DNA of 64,000 bases. Source: Varibaculum cambriense DSM 15806. Lineage in GTDB: Bacteria; Actinomycetota; Actinomycetes; Actinomycetales; Actinomycetaceae. Positions 7,563 to 15,781 of the stretch are shown here, piece after piece. The stretch is from positions 1-64,000 of the forward strand of contig NZ_ATUF01000002.1 in NCBI RefSeq assembly GCF_000420065.1, in the 5' to 3' direction. The stretch's first letter is position 1. Each line of letters starts with the position of its first letter. Below the pieces are notes generated by a model. That model was not told the origin of the DNA, made no database searches, and saw only the letters and a program-made list of their open reading frames with translations. The position numbers and the translations under genes are program-made.

Positions 7563-7636
7563 CGGGGCGTGGCGCAGTTTGGTAGCGCACCTGCTTTGGG
7601 AGCAGGGGGTCGCAGGTTCAAATCCTGTCGCCCCGA
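7563..7636 (+). tRNA. tRNA-Pro (anticodon TGG)
   Basis: Acceptor CGGGGCG pairs with CGCCCCG. The D arm has GGCGCAGTTTGGTAGCGC, the anticodon stem CCTGC/GCAGG encloses TTTGGGA (anticodon TGG), and the T arm is GCAGGTTCAAATCCTGT. The discriminator is A and CCA is not encoded. The 5' start with C is typical of bacterial tRNA-Pro. Confidence 0.97.
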
Positions 7637-7735
7637 CTTTGCGATCTCCCGCGACCCATATCCGCATAGGCCGCGAGATTTCCTCTATTTACACCCCAAT
7701 TCACCCCGCACAAAAAAGATATCTGTATTAAACGC

Positions 7736-7786
7736 TTGACACAGCCACCCCAGCAGAGTTACTGTATTACTACACTAATACAGTAA
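7736..7786 (+). promoter_or_regulatory. Promoter and perfect palindromic operator of the second GntR-ABC operon
   Basis: A consensus -35 TTGACA (7736-7741) is followed after 18 bp by a -10 TACTGT (7760-7765). Overlapping the -10 and the start site is a perfect 11-bp inverted repeat, TTACTGTATTA (7759-7769) and TAATACAGTAA (7776-7786), with a 6-bp spacer. The ribosome site AAGGAGG follows at about 7790-7797. The arrangement fits repression by the GntR protein encoded just downstream. Confidence 0.85.
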
Positions 7787-7800
7787 GGAAAGGAGGAGGC

Positions 7801-8172
7801 ATGGAGCTAAACTCAGCGATTCCGATTTGGAGCCAATTGCGTGATGAGTTTTCTCGTCGGATAACTTCTGGAAGCTGGCCGCCAGGGAGCAAAATTCCCA
7901 GCGTGCGTGACCTCGCGCAAATGGTAGGAGCCAACCCAAATACGGTGCAACGTGCTCTATCGGAACTAGAGCGCGACGGACTGGCAGTATCAGAGCGCAC
8001 CGCCGGACGGTTCGTAACCCAAGACCAGGACAAGATCTGGCTTACTCGCCAAAAAATATTCCTGGAGCATGCCAACCAGTTCGCCGCCACCATGAAAAAA
8101 GCTGGCGCTACCCTACCCCAAACACTCGACTTAGTAGAAAAACAATGGAAGAAGGGAAAATCTCATGACTGA
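7801..8172 (+). CDS. GntR-family (YtrA-type) transcriptional regulator
   Basis: 123 residues from ATG 7801, preceded by AAAGGAGGAGG. The winged helix covers residues about 8-75: PIWSQLRDEFSRRITSGSWP, then GSKIPSVRDLAQMVGANPNT and the wing ERTAGRFVTQD. The short C-terminal helix (to residue 123) fits the YtrA subfamily, which lacks a large effector domain. It overlaps the ATPase gene by 8 bp. The palindrome across its own promoter (7759-7786) makes autorepression very likely. It differs in sequence and operator from the first GntR regulator, so the two modules should not cross-regulate directly. Confidence 0.9.
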   Translation: MELNSAIPIWSQLRDEFSRRITSGSWPPGSKIPSVRDLAQMVGANPNTVQRALSELERDGLAVSERTAGRFVTQDQDKIWLTRQKIFLEHANQFAATMKKAGATLPQTLDLVEKQWKKGKSHD

Positions 8173-8974
8173 AAATCAGTTAAACCAGTTCCCAACGCCT
8201 CCGGCCTCCAGCCCAGGCGCAAACCCCGAACAATTCACCAGGGCAAACCCTGCGAACAACCATACGCAAACGCAGACACCTCCTCCCGCCATTGAAGTAA
8301 AGGGAGTATCGAAGTTCTACGGATCCCAAATCGGACTGGCTAACGCCAACCTAACTTTGCCCTCCGGGGGCATAGTTGGCCTCATGGGGCCAAACGGCTG
8401 CGGAAAAACCACCCTAATGAAAATCTTGGCTGGGGTTATGCAGGATTACGAGGGCGAAGTCCGGCTTTTCGGGAAAACTCCCGGAGCTGAGACCAAAGCT
8501 TTTACCTCCTACCTCCCCGACAGTTCTTTGCTGGCAGATAATCTCACCCCGCGCGCGGCAATCCGCCAATACCAAGATTTCTTTACTGACTTCGATTCCG
8601 CGAAAGCCTACGAAATGGTAGATTTTTTCCGCCTACCAGCCGAGCGGAAGCTATCTGCCATGTCCAAGGGTATGCGCGAAAAGCTACAAGTCGCGCTAAT
8701 TATGTCACGAAATGCGCACGTCTATCTGCTAGACGAGCCCATTAGCGGAGTCGATCCAGCGGCCCGGGACGTGATCTTGCGGGCAGTTATTTCCCGGTTT
8801 AACCCCCAGGCAGTAATGCTGCTATCGACCCACCTGATTAACGACGTGGAATCCATAGTCTCTACTGCGGTATTCATGTCCGCAGGACAAGTATTTTTAA
8901 CCGGAGACGCAGACCAACTCCGCAGTACCTATCAAACCAGCCTGGATGGACTCTTTAGGGGGATGTACCGATGA
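8165..8974 (+). CDS. ABC transporter ATP-binding protein with proline-rich N-terminal extension
   Basis: 269 residues. The first 40 or so are rich in Pro, Asn, Ala and Thr (TPPASSPGANPEQFTRANPA), unusual for the family, before the ATPase fold begins at IEVKGVSKFY. Walker A is GPNGCGKTT (about residues 75-83), the signature region is AMSKGMREKLQVALI, Walker B is VYLLDEPISGVDP and the H-loop is LLSTHLI. It resembles YtrB-type ATPases. It overlaps the GntR gene upstream and the permease downstream by 4 bp. A later start that removes the extension is possible, but the ribosome site favours the given ATG. Confidence 0.9.
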   Translation: MTENQLNQFPTPPASSPGANPEQFTRANPANNHTQTQTPPPAIEVKGVSKFYGSQIGLANANLTLPSGGIVGLMGPNGCGKTTLMKILAGVMQDYEGEVRLFGKTPGAETKAFTSYLPDSSLLADNLTPRAAIRQYQDFFTDFDSAKAYEMVDFFRLPAERKLSAMSKGMREKLQVALIMSRNAHVYLLDEPISGVDPAARDVILRAVISRFNPQAVMLLSTHLINDVESIVSTAVFMSAGQVFLTGDADQLRSTYQTSLDGLFRGMYR

Positions 8975-9798
8975 TTACTAAAATAATGAAACATGATTTC
9001 CTGGCGCTACGTAAACCGTTAGGAATCACTGTAGCTGTGGCAATAGGTACCGTCCTGTTATCCGCGATAGCCATGGTGATCTTACGTAACGGCATCGGGA
9101 TCTTCCTAGTATTTCTAGCTTTCCTAGGACTACTAGCCGCCTACCTGGTTTATTCAATAATCCTTTTGGTTCATTATTACCGTTCGATGTACGGAAAAAC
9201 CGGGTATTTCACCATGTCGATCCCGGCTCGTCCTATCGAGCTATTTTGGGCAAAAAGTATCTTCAACCTCTTAACTCTCTGCTTCTTTGCACTACTGTTT
9301 TTTGGCGGAGGATTACTGTTGATCACAGCTGTATTTTTGGGTGACGCTACTGGCTCCGGCCTTAAATCCTTCTTTACCACCACAGAGGTCTGGCAAGTAG
9401 CTTTTCTGGTTCTAACGGCTCTAGTACTATCCTCCATTGTCGGTGTTTTCTCCTACCAGTTCATAGTTACTGCTGGCAACGCGAGACCTTTCCTGGATCG
9501 TTTCGGAAAAATTGGCGGCCCGATACTAGTGGCAGTGCTGCTCTACGTGGGAATACAAATTATTAGCTTCCTACTACTGTTAGTCCCCGGGCAGATGATA
9601 TTTTTCGCCCCCAACTCCCCGTTTATCTCTTTCGATTGGGGAAGCCCCCTCTTCGACCAGGTACTCCCCTCTAATGACGCCCAGATCGTGGAACCAGCGG
9701 TAATTTCGATCTGGTGGCTACTCGTCACCACCGTCCTTACGATAGTCGCGGGTTATATCACCGCTAAACTCCTGAAAAAAGGCACTTCCCTACGCTAA
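8971..9798 (+). CDS. ABC transporter permease
   Basis: 275 residues with six hydrophobic spans (about residues 17-40, 45-68, 93-118, 140-163, 178-205 and 245-265). The loop MYGKTGYFTMSIPARPIELF (about residues 71-90) is typical of ABC-2-like permeases paired with YtrB ATPases (a G-YFTMSIP motif before the third helix). Its ATG overlaps the ATPase stop. It ends 16 bp before a strong hairpin and is the last gene of the operon. The pair likely exports or detoxifies a membrane-active compound; no substrate can be named. Confidence 0.88.
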   Translation: MITKIMKHDFLALRKPLGITVAVAIGTVLLSAIAMVILRNGIGIFLVFLAFLGLLAAYLVYSIILLVHYYRSMYGKTGYFTMSIPARPIELFWAKSIFNLLTLCFFALLFFGGGLLLITAVFLGDATGSGLKSFFTTTEVWQVAFLVLTALVLSSIVGVFSYQFIVTAGNARPFLDRFGKIGGPILVAVLLYVGIQIISFLLLLVPGQMIFFAPNSPFISFDWGSPLFDQVLPSNDAQIVEPAVISIWWLLVTTVLTIVAGYITAKLLKKGTSLR

Positions 9799-9814
9799 GG
9801 AAAGTGAAGGACAG

Positions 9815-9844
9815 AAGATCCCTCGGTATCCTCCGAGGGATCTT
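9815..9844 (+). terminator. Hairpin after the second GntR-ABC operon
   Basis: A perfect 12-bp stem AAGATCCCTCGG / CCGAGGGATCTT (9815-9826 and 9833-9844) has a 6-nt loop. It has no long T run, so it may act as an mRNA 3' end or a weak terminator before the stronger one at 9879. Confidence 0.65.
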
Positions 9845-9878
9845 CCTCAGGGAAGCATAAAACCTAAAACCATAAACG

Positions 9879-9915
9879 AAAGCCCCTAGCAGGAAACTCT
9901 GCTAGGGGCTTTTTC
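9879..9915. terminator. Bidirectional terminator between the ABC permease and rpmF
   Basis: A 14-bp perfect stem AAAGCCCCTAGCAG / CTGCTAGGGGCTTT (9879-9892 and 9899-9912) with a GAAACT loop is flanked by T on the plus strand and A on the left. It can stop transcription from both converging genes. Confidence 0.9.
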
Positions 9916-9928
9916 TTAACTTCGAGTT

Positions 9929-10111
9929 TTACTCGAAATCGTCTGCCGGGCTGTACAACCCCAGCTTTACGGCTTTGGCCAGGTGACGAGGTGCCACATA
10001 GGAACGTCCATCATTGCCCTTGACCGAAGTAAGCTGGGGTGCCTTGGCTTTCCAAGCAGACCGCCGGGTGCGGGTATTCGCACGAGACATTTTGCGCTTT
10101 GGTACTGCCAT
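9929..10111 (-). CDS. rpmF: 50S ribosomal protein bL32
   Basis: 60 residues from ATG 10109-10111 (the family start [10 protein letters not shown]); a GTG one codon upstream is less likely. The sequence keeps the L32 core [15 protein letters not shown], followed by a short C-terminal part. It has no CxxC pairs, so it is the zinc-independent form that is normal in many actinobacteria. It is transcribed alone, with no yceD-like partner upstream, and converges with the ABC permease across a shared terminator. Confidence 0.95.
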   Translation of the reverse strand: MAVPKRKMSRANTRTRRSAWKAKAPQLTSVKGNDGRSYVAPRHLAKAVKLGLYSPADDFE

Positions 10112-10328
10112 CACGGACTCCTCTAACTAATACAAATAGAAAAATAACCTCTACAACTGTGCCATTTATGGCGGAAAGATTCCAGTTTCAACCATGTGAT
10201 TTGCACCGCGAGCACGCTTTATCTACCCCAGACAGAATCGAGAAAAGCTATTTTTATTGCCGAGGAAGCCCTCGTCGTAATCCTAAAAGCTTGCCCTGAC
10301 CCGCCTTACTAATAGATAAGATCAAGCT

Positions 10329-10958
10329 ATGCGCACTATCTACGCCCCGGCCCACAGCGAAATCGAGATTAAGCGTTCCCGCTTTATCGCCTCCCTAGCG
10401 CGCACCGATTCTGAGCAGGCCGCCCGCGAGTTTATCGCCCAGATTCGCCGCGAGTTCCCCGATGCTCGCCACCACTGCACCGCTTTTATCATTCACCAAG
10501 ATATTGGCCCCGACACCACCCGCAGTAGTGATGACGGGGAACCGGCAGGTACTGCCGGAGGCCCGATGCTAAACGTGTTAACCGAATCGGGACTAACTAA
10601 TTTAGCCTGCGTAGTTACCCGCTATTTCGGGGGTACCAAACTGGGTACGGGCGGGTTAGTGCGCGCCTATTCCGGGGCGGTGCAACAAGTATTGGAGGCC
10701 GCCCAAACGGTGCGGATAGTTACCCAGCCTTCCTACCAGCTGCATTTACCGATCGGGGAAGCCGGAAAGATCGAGGCAAAACTGACCCAAAACGGCTACC
10801 AGATCCTGGCGCGCGACTTTGCCCAGGATGCTACCTTGCGCTTTTCGGCCCCGCTGGAAACTACCCAATCGCAAATTGAAAGCTACTTATCAAGCATTAG
10901 CGGGCGAGAAATCAGCGTAGAGATGGCGCCGGATATTACTCGCGAAGTGCGAGAATAA
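10329..10958 (+). CDS. YigZ/IMPACT family protein
   Basis: 209 residues. The N-terminal UPF0029 domain carries the family motifs IKRSRFIASLART, FPDARHHCTAFII, SSDDGEPAGTAGGPML and TRYFGGTKLGTGGLVRAYSG. The C-terminal half (from about residue 140) fits the DUF1949 ferredoxin-like domain. Members are small cytosolic proteins linked to translation stress or to peptide/tRNA metabolism; the bacterial activity is not settled. The -10 hexamer TAAGAT (10317-10322) ends 6 nt before the ATG and there is no ribosome site, so the mRNA is probably leaderless. It is monocistronic. Confidence 0.92.
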   Translation: MRTIYAPAHSEIEIKRSRFIASLARTDSEQAAREFIAQIRREFPDARHHCTAFIIHQDIGPDTTRSSDDGEPAGTAGGPMLNVLTESGLTNLACVVTRYFGGTKLGTGGLVRAYSGAVQQVLEAAQTVRIVTQPSYQLHLPIGEAGKIEAKLTQNGYQILARDFAQDATLRFSAPLETTQSQIESYLSSISGREISVEMAPDITREVRE

Positions 10959-11175
10959 TCGCCCTAGCGAGCGGGTTTATTAGGCCTTGACGCTACCTTG
11001 CTTAACCTGGCTATAACGCCAGCCTCGGGTAGCAAACCGTCATGCCCTGGGCAGGAGAACCCTGGCATCTAGCAGCAATCCTCAGATTTTACTGAGCGCA
11101 TAAAAGTTGCACCCTCAAAAGTTAAGATGTTAGAACTTGAAGTAAGCAAGTTTTCACGACAGATCGGAGAGGCAA

Positions 11176-11217
11176 ATGCGTTTTCCCGCCATCTCTCGCT
11201 GTCGTCTATGTATCTAG
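11176..11217 (+). CDS. Cysteine leader peptide upstream of cysK
   Basis: A 13-codon frame, MRFPAISRCRLCI, starts at ATG 11176 behind a GGAGAGG ribosome site and ends at TAG 11215-11217. Two of its last five sense codons are TGT (Cys), and the SRCRLC run resembles the short leader peptides placed before sulfur and cysteine genes in actinobacteria. It is followed by two GC-rich hairpins before cysK. The expected role is ribosome-mediated attenuation: when Cys-tRNA is scarce the ribosome stalls on the Cys codons and downstream folding changes. Confidence 0.7.
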   Translation: MRFPAISRCRLCI

Positions 11218-11281
11218 GGGCACCCCGCCGACCGCTAAGGCGCGGGTTGTCCCTCGGGGCAGAAAACTATTTTCGCCCCGA
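11218..11281 (+). promoter_or_regulatory. Attenuator-like hairpins between the leader peptide and cysK
   Basis: A first imperfect stem pairs AGGGGCACCCCGCC (11215-11228) with GGCGCGGGTTGTCCCT (11239-11254). A second, CGGGGC / GCCCCG (11255-11260 and 11275-11280), follows and lies upstream of CTTTTA. The rest of the 387-base gap between the YigZ-family gene and cysK shows a possible promoter (TTGCAC 11107, TTAGAA 11130) and no other gene. The mechanism is inferred from the layout. Confidence 0.55.
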
Positions 11282-11345
11282 TTCCCGACTTTTATAGCTG
11301 GCTTCCCAGCATCCTTCAGCACTAAAAATCTTTTAAAGGAAAAGC

Positions 11346-12281
11346 ATGAATATCGCAAAAGACGTAACCGAATTAGTAGGCCACACTCCCCTAGTTAAAA
11401 TCAATCACTTGCTACCGGCAGACTTTGAGGGCGAAGTGGTAGCCAAAGTTGAATCCTTCAACCCCGCCTCCTCAGTTAAAGACCGAGTGGCGCTAGCGAT
11501 GATAAACGCCGCCGAAGCTTCCGGAAAGTTAAAGCCGGGCGGCACTCTGGTGGAATCCACCTCCGGAAACACCGGAGTGGCCTTAGCAATGGTGGGAGCG
11601 GCCCGCGGCTACAAAGTGGTAATCACTATGCCCGAATCTATGTCCAAAGAGCGCCGCGCCCTGATGCGTGCCTTCGGAGCCGAGTTGGTATTAACCCCGG
11701 CCGCAGCAGGCATGCAAGGAACGGTGGATGCGGCGCAAAAAGTAGTGGCCGAACGCGAAGGAGCCATTTTGGCTTCCCAGTTCACCAATCCCGCCAATCC
11801 CCAAGCTCATTTTGAAACCACTGCCGAAGAAATCTGGGCAGATGCCGACGGCCAGGTTGACGTGTTCGTTGCCGGAATCGGAACCGGAGGCACCGTCACC
11901 GGAGTGGGGCGGCGTCTAAAGGAACTAAACCCCAATATCCAAATTTTCGGGATTGAACCGGCCGAATCCGCTCTGCTAACTACGGGAGAGGCCGGCGCTC
12001 ACGGCATCCAAGGTATCGGAGCAAACTTTGTGCCGGATATTTTGGATTCGAAAGTGCTGACTAAAGTTCTCACAGTTAAAACTGGGGACGCTATCGCCAT
12101 GGCACGGAAAGTTGCCGCTAAGGAGGGACTGCTGGTAGGAATTTCCGCTGGTGCAGCCTTGATGGGAGCATTGCGTTTAGCGCAAAGCCTTGATATGAAA
12201 GGTAAACGTATCGTGACTTTGCTACCCGATACTGGCGAGCGTTACCTAACTACCCCGCTGTTTAAAGATTTGATGGACTAG
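11346..12281 (+). CDS. cysK: Cysteine synthase A (O-acetylserine sulfhydrylase)
   Basis: 311 residues, the usual length. It converts O-acetylserine and sulfide to cysteine with pyridoxal phosphate. Lys45 in NPASSVKDR is the cofactor lysine. STSGNTG (71-77) binds substrate and PLP phosphate contacts lie in [10 protein letters not shown]. The C-terminal part keeps [12 protein letters not shown] and [12 protein letters not shown]. The ATG at 11346 follows AAAGGAAAAGC. It forms an operon with cysE (8 bp apart), so acetylserine supply and use are co-expressed. The Cys-containing leader peptide upstream suggests control by cysteine availability. Confidence 0.97.
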   Translation: MNIAKDVTELVGHTPLVKINHLLPADFEGEVVAKVESFNPASSVKDRVALAMINAAEASGKLKPGGTLVESTSGNTGVALAMVGAARGYKVVITMPESMSKERRALMRAFGAELVLTPAAAGMQGTVDAAQKVVAEREGAILASQFTNPANPQAHFETTAEEIWADADGQVDVFVAGIGTGGTVTGVGRRLKELNPNIQIFGIEPAESALLTTGEAGAHGIQGIGANFVPDILDSKVLTKVLTVKTGDAIAMARKVAAKEGLLVGISAGAALMGALRLAQSLDMKGKRIVTLLPDTGERYLTTPLFKDLMD

Positions 12282-12289
12282 GAGCAACC

Positions 12290-12874
12290 ATGGCGAAGCC
12301 GGAACCGACTTTAATCCAACTGTGCAAAGAAGACCTAGCAGCAGCTATTAACTCGGATCCGGCTGCCCGCAATGCCCTAGAGGTGGCACTAACTTATCCG
12401 GGAGTACATGCGGTTTGGGCGTACCGCCTGGCGCATATGTTGTTTAAGAAAAACTTTAAACTTCTGGCCAGGATAGTTTCTTCAATTTCCCGCAGCTATA
12501 CCGGGGTAGATATTCACCCGGGAGCGCGCCTGGGGCGCCGCCTCTTTATTGACCACGCCAACGGAGTAGTAATCGGGGAAACCACCAAGATTGGCACCGA
12601 TTGTGTACTCTTTCACCAGGTCACCTTGGGTGGGGTATCGATGTCGAAAGGCAAGCGACACCCCACCCTCGGAGACCGGGTGATGGTGGGAGCTGGCGCC
12701 AAAGTACTCGGCCCCATCCACGTGGGATCCGATGCCAGGATCGCCGCCAATGCGGTGGTGGTACGCGATGTACCGGCCGGATGTTCCGCGATTGGGGTTC
12801 CCGCGCGGGTTTCCCCCGGCTGCAAACAGCAAAAGGCCGCGGAACTGATTATTGACCCCACCTTGTTTATTTAG
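12290..12874 (+). CDS. cysE: Serine O-acetyltransferase
   Basis: 194 residues, a short CysE without the long N-terminal domain. It acetylates serine using acetyl-CoA. The left-handed beta-helix hexapeptide repeats start at about residue 68 ([20 protein letters not shown]), with catalytic His/Asp in the IDHANG motif and the [20 protein letters not shown] stretch. The C-terminus ([10 protein letters not shown]) ends in Ile, as needed for docking into CysK. ATG 12290 has GGAGCAACC upstream. It is the second gene of the cysK operon. Confidence 0.96.
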   Translation: MAKPEPTLIQLCKEDLAAAINSDPAARNALEVALTYPGVHAVWAYRLAHMLFKKNFKLLARIVSSISRSYTGVDIHPGARLGRRLFIDHANGVVIGETTKIGTDCVLFHQVTLGGVSMSKGKRHPTLGDRVMVGAGAKVLGPIHVGSDARIAANAVVVRDVPAGCSAIGVPARVSPGCKQQKAAELIIDPTLFI

Positions 12875-13091
12875 CGGCTAGCGGCGGCGTCCGCGAAAAA
12901 CACCCTTGCGAGGATGCCGCAGCTAGGCAACCAGCTGACACCCGCTCATGTTTCCCCCAGAGCGTAAGGATAGTGGCATCGGCATTAACCGGTTTAACAG
13001 TGGATTAAAAAGTTCTTCATGGTGAACATATCGACCCGGCAACCACGGTCTTCCACTACAATTTAGGCAACCAGCTACCTGCGGAGGAAAA

Positions 13092-14147
13092 ATGATTAAC
13101 ACGGTTCCGGAAATAGTCGCCGGAATAACTCGCGGAGACGCCGACACCTGGGAACAGGCTCGCGCCCTGCTCACTGACTACTACTGTCAAAGAGACAATC
13201 CCCGGATTACTTTGTTTTCCCTGACCTCAAAATTTTCTCCTAGTTTCCCCCTGCAACCGCAAATGGCGGCTGCCTCTTGGGAGGGTGGCTTAAATCTGCG
13301 AGATTGCGATCTGCTAGCGCTGGCGAATCTAGACCTTCAGCTAGACAGCAAGGGCTTAGATCAACTTTTTACTTCCGAGCCTTTGCCGGAATTAATGGCT
13401 CAGATCCCGGCCGACACCCAACTAGTAGATATTGCCGATCAGGTTTTAGAAACTGAGACCGGACCGTTAGCGCAGATCTGGGCGGCACTAACTAAAGATC
13501 CACTGGTGTTAAAGCCCAAGGCGGCAGCGGCGCTCTTGGCTCGGCTACGTCCCGCGGCACTCCCCCTCTTTACTAAGGATGACCGCCGCCCCTGGGGAGA
13601 AGTCACAGATTATGTGCAATTTTGCCAAGATCTTCAAGGATTACTGCTAGCCGAACGCGGCCGATTGGCTCACCAGCTTTACTATCTGCGTGAATCTTTA
13701 GAGCTGCCCGCGTGGGTTTCTCAGGTACAGCTTTTACAGGCGTTGGTGTTCGCGGCTTCGCAGGAGCAGCGGGCAGCCGAAAAAGAGCGGCTCCGCCAAG
13801 AAAAAGCTACTCGCCGCCAGGAAAAGGCGGAGGAAAAACTCCGTAAAAAACTGGCTAAGCGCACCAAGAAACAGCTTAAGAAACTCGAGAAGCAGCAGGA
13901 TGCTCGGAGCAAAGCTCAAAAGCTGGCCGAGGAAAAAGCCCAGCAGGCGCAGCGCGAAGAGGATGAAAAAACCGAGAAGGAACGCCAGGGAGTAAAAACG
14001 GGCTTAGATCCCCTCCACTTGGGTCCTGAAGAACCTACGGATCTGGGGAATTCGCGCGCAGCTCGTGGCCGACGGGGCCGCCACGTACGCGGCGAGGACA
14101 GCGATGATGGTTTCATCTCTACTGACCCGGTCTCCCTACCGCGTTAA
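13092..14147 (+). CDS. Uncharacterised protein with a Lys/Glu-rich coiled coil
   Basis: 351 residues, start ATG behind GGAGG (13083-13087). Residues 1-225 are globular, mostly alpha helical and Leu-rich, with no family I recognise. Residues about 225-305 form a long charged coiled coil (KERLRQEKATRRQEKAEEKL and so on). The tail is disordered with a basic patch (RAARGRRGRHVRGED). No signal peptide or membrane segment. It stands alone between cysE and a strong terminator. A possible -10 TACAAT is at 13057-13062. The charged coil and basic tail would allow nucleic acid or ribosome binding, but that is speculation. Confidence 0.7.
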   Translation: MINTVPEIVAGITRGDADTWEQARALLTDYYCQRDNPRITLFSLTSKFSPSFPLQPQMAAASWEGGLNLRDCDLLALANLDLQLDSKGLDQLFTSEPLPELMAQIPADTQLVDIADQVLETETGPLAQIWAALTKDPLVLKPKAAAALLARLRPAALPLFTKDDRRPWGEVTDYVQFCQDLQGLLLAERGRLAHQLYYLRESLELPAWVSQVQLLQALVFAASQEQRAAEKERLRQEKATRRQEKAEEKLRKKLAKRTKKQLKKLEKQQDARSKAQKLAEEKAQQAQREEDEKTEKERQGVKTGLDPLHLGPEEPTDLGNSRAARGRRGRHVRGEDSDDGFISTDPVSLPR

Positions 14148-14169
14148 CCAAGCTAGGTAAATCTTTTTC

Positions 14170-14213
14170 CTGCCCCTTAGCTCGCCGTTGCAGCTAAGGG
14201 GCAGCAACTTTTT
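14170..14213 (+). terminator. Rho-independent terminator
   Basis: A 13-bp stem CTGCCCCTTAGCT / AGCTAAGGGGCAG (14170-14182 and 14192-14204) with a 9-nt loop is followed by CAACTTTTT. It ends the coiled-coil gene transcript just before the aminopeptidase promoter. Confidence 0.9.
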
Positions 14214-14236
14214 ACCCCTCCCCCTAAGATGAAACT

Positions 14237-15514
14237 ATGACGAGTTTTGATCTGGAAACCTACTCCCAAGGTTTAATTGACTTTATTAGTGCTTCTCCCT
14301 GCGCCAGTTTCGCTGCCCACACTCTGGCCGAAATCTACAGCTCCCAGAGGTTTAAACCAGTTGACCCCACCAGGGCTTGGCCAAAAAGTCCGGGACGCTA
14401 CTTTTTACGCCGTAAAGGAGCCCTCATTGCCTGGATTATACCTACCGGTTCCCCCCAGGGGTTCCGGATTATTGGTAGCCACACCGACTCCCCGGCCTTC
14501 AAACTAAAGCCCACCCCCGATAGCCTCAGCCCCGATGGCTGGGGACAGCTGAACGTAGAAGTTTATGGAGGAATGCTCCCTAACTCTTGGTTAAACCGGG
14601 AACTAGGAATCGCCGGGATCATCTATGACTGCACTGGGAAAACCCACCAGGTGAGCACCGGGCCAATCGCTACTATCCCCCAACTAGCTCCCCACCTGGA
14701 TCGAGAATCCGCTAACCGCCTGGAATTAGACCGGCAGCAACACCTGCGTCCCCTCTGGCATGTAGGGGGATCCCCAAGGAAAATTCTGGACCTAATTGCT
14801 GAACAGGCGGGACTTAGCAGCTCCGCTGAAATCTCTAGCCACGAACTCTACACTTTCGATACCCATGCCCCGCAGCGGCTGGGAACCGATGGAGAGTTTC
14901 TAGCCTCCGCCCGGCAAGATAATCTGCTGTCGGTCTACAGCGCCACGAAGGCACTATTGAGCCTCGCTGACGCGGATTTTGCGGGAGAAAATATTTTAAT
15001 TAGCGCGGCTTTTGACCATGAGGAAGTAGGATCCCATACCGAAACTGGGGCTGCCGGTCCGCTACTGGAACAGGTGCTGCGCCGCTGCGCCCGCGCCACG
15101 GGTGAATCGGAAGCCTTTGAACGGATGTTAGCTGCGTCCTCGTGCCTATCTGCCGATGTTGCCCACTCGGTAAACCCCAACTACCCCGAAAAACACGACC
15201 CCGATACCCGACCAGTAATGGGAGCTGGTCCGGTACTCAAGCTCAACGCCTCCCAGCGCTATGCCACTGATGCGGCGGGCTGGCATATTTGGGAGGACGC
15301 AGGTAGACGCAGCGGGGTTAGCACTCAACGCTTTGTGTCAAAGAATACAGTCACCTGTGGGTCAACTATCGCCCCCATGACAGCGACTCGCCTCGGAATC
15401 ACCACTATTGATGTGGGAGTCCCGATTTTGTCAATGCATGCTGCCCGGGAAATGTGTGCCCTTAGCGACCAGGTAGAAATGACGAAGATAATGCGGTCTT
15501 ACCTGCAAAAATAA
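14237..15514 (+). CDS. M18-family aminopeptidase
   Basis: 425 residues, full length for M18 peptidases (aspartyl aminopeptidase family). These are cytosolic dinuclear-zinc enzymes releasing N-terminal residues from peptides. Visible metal and catalytic motifs are GSHTDSPAFKLKP (His82, Asp84), DNLLSVYSA and AFDHEEVGSHTETGAAG (Asp260, Glu262/Glu263), with a C-terminal SMHAAREMC containing the last metal His. The -10 TAAGAT (14225-14230) ends 6 nt before the ATG without a ribosome site, so a leaderless mRNA is likely. It is a single gene, converging with tRNA-Val. Confidence 0.94.
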   Translation: MTSFDLETYSQGLIDFISASPCASFAAHTLAEIYSSQRFKPVDPTRAWPKSPGRYFLRRKGALIAWIIPTGSPQGFRIIGSHTDSPAFKLKPTPDSLSPDGWGQLNVEVYGGMLPNSWLNRELGIAGIIYDCTGKTHQVSTGPIATIPQLAPHLDRESANRLELDRQQHLRPLWHVGGSPRKILDLIAEQAGLSSSAEISSHELYTFDTHAPQRLGTDGEFLASARQDNLLSVYSATKALLSLADADFAGENILISAAFDHEEVGSHTETGAAGPLLEQVLRRCARATGESEAFERMLAASSCLSADVAHSVNPNYPEKHDPDTRPVMGAGPVLKLNASQRYATDAAGWHIWEDAGRRSGVSTQRFVSKNTVTCGSTIAPMTATRLGITTIDVGVPILSMHAAREMCALSDQVEMTKIMRSYLQK

Positions 15515-15521
15515 CTATTAG

Positions 15522-15596
15522 TGGTGGGCCATACTGGTTTCGAACCAGTGACCTCTTCCGTGTGAAGGAAGCGCGCTACCCCTGCGCCAATGGCCC
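15522..15596 (-). tRNA. tRNA-Val (anticodon CAC)
   Basis: Cloverleaf on the minus strand: acceptor GGGCCAT/ATGGCCC, D arm TGGCGCAGGGGTAGCGCG, anticodon stem CTTCC/GGAAG enclosing TTCACAC (anticodon CAC), and T arm CTGGTTCGAAACCAG. The discriminator is A and CCA is encoded. Confidence 0.97.
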
Positions 15597-15668
15597 TTGA
15601 ACTCAAACCACGTTACCGGATTTTGGGGGCGCAATCCAAATCCGCCAATCTTCTGGTACGCTTCTTTT

Positions 15669-15758
15669 AGCACGGGAGCTTTCGAGCTGAGAGGAAGCAA
15701 AACGCTTCGACCGTTACACCTGATCCAGGTAATGCTGGCGCAGGAAGCTGGTTCACCT
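15669..15758 (+). ncRNA. TPP riboswitch (THI element)
   Basis: All conserved blocks of the thiamine pyrophosphate aptamer are present in order: CACGGGAGC, GCTGAGAGG, GACCGT, ACCTGATCCAGGTAATGCTG and GCGCAGGAAGC. It lies 24 nt upstream of the first gene of a thiamine-pyrimidine transport operon. Just after it, TTCACCT could pair with the ribosome site AGGAGG (15771-15776), so translational shut-off by TPP is the likely output. No terminator stem with a T run is seen. Confidence 0.95.
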
Positions 15759-15781
15759 GTGCACGGATATAGGAGGCGCAG

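Noticed and set aside
9929-10111. bL32 without zinc-binding cysteines as a zinc-stress paralogue
   Set aside because: The cysteine-free form is the ordinary one in many actinobacteria, and no zinc-regulatory site is seen upstream.
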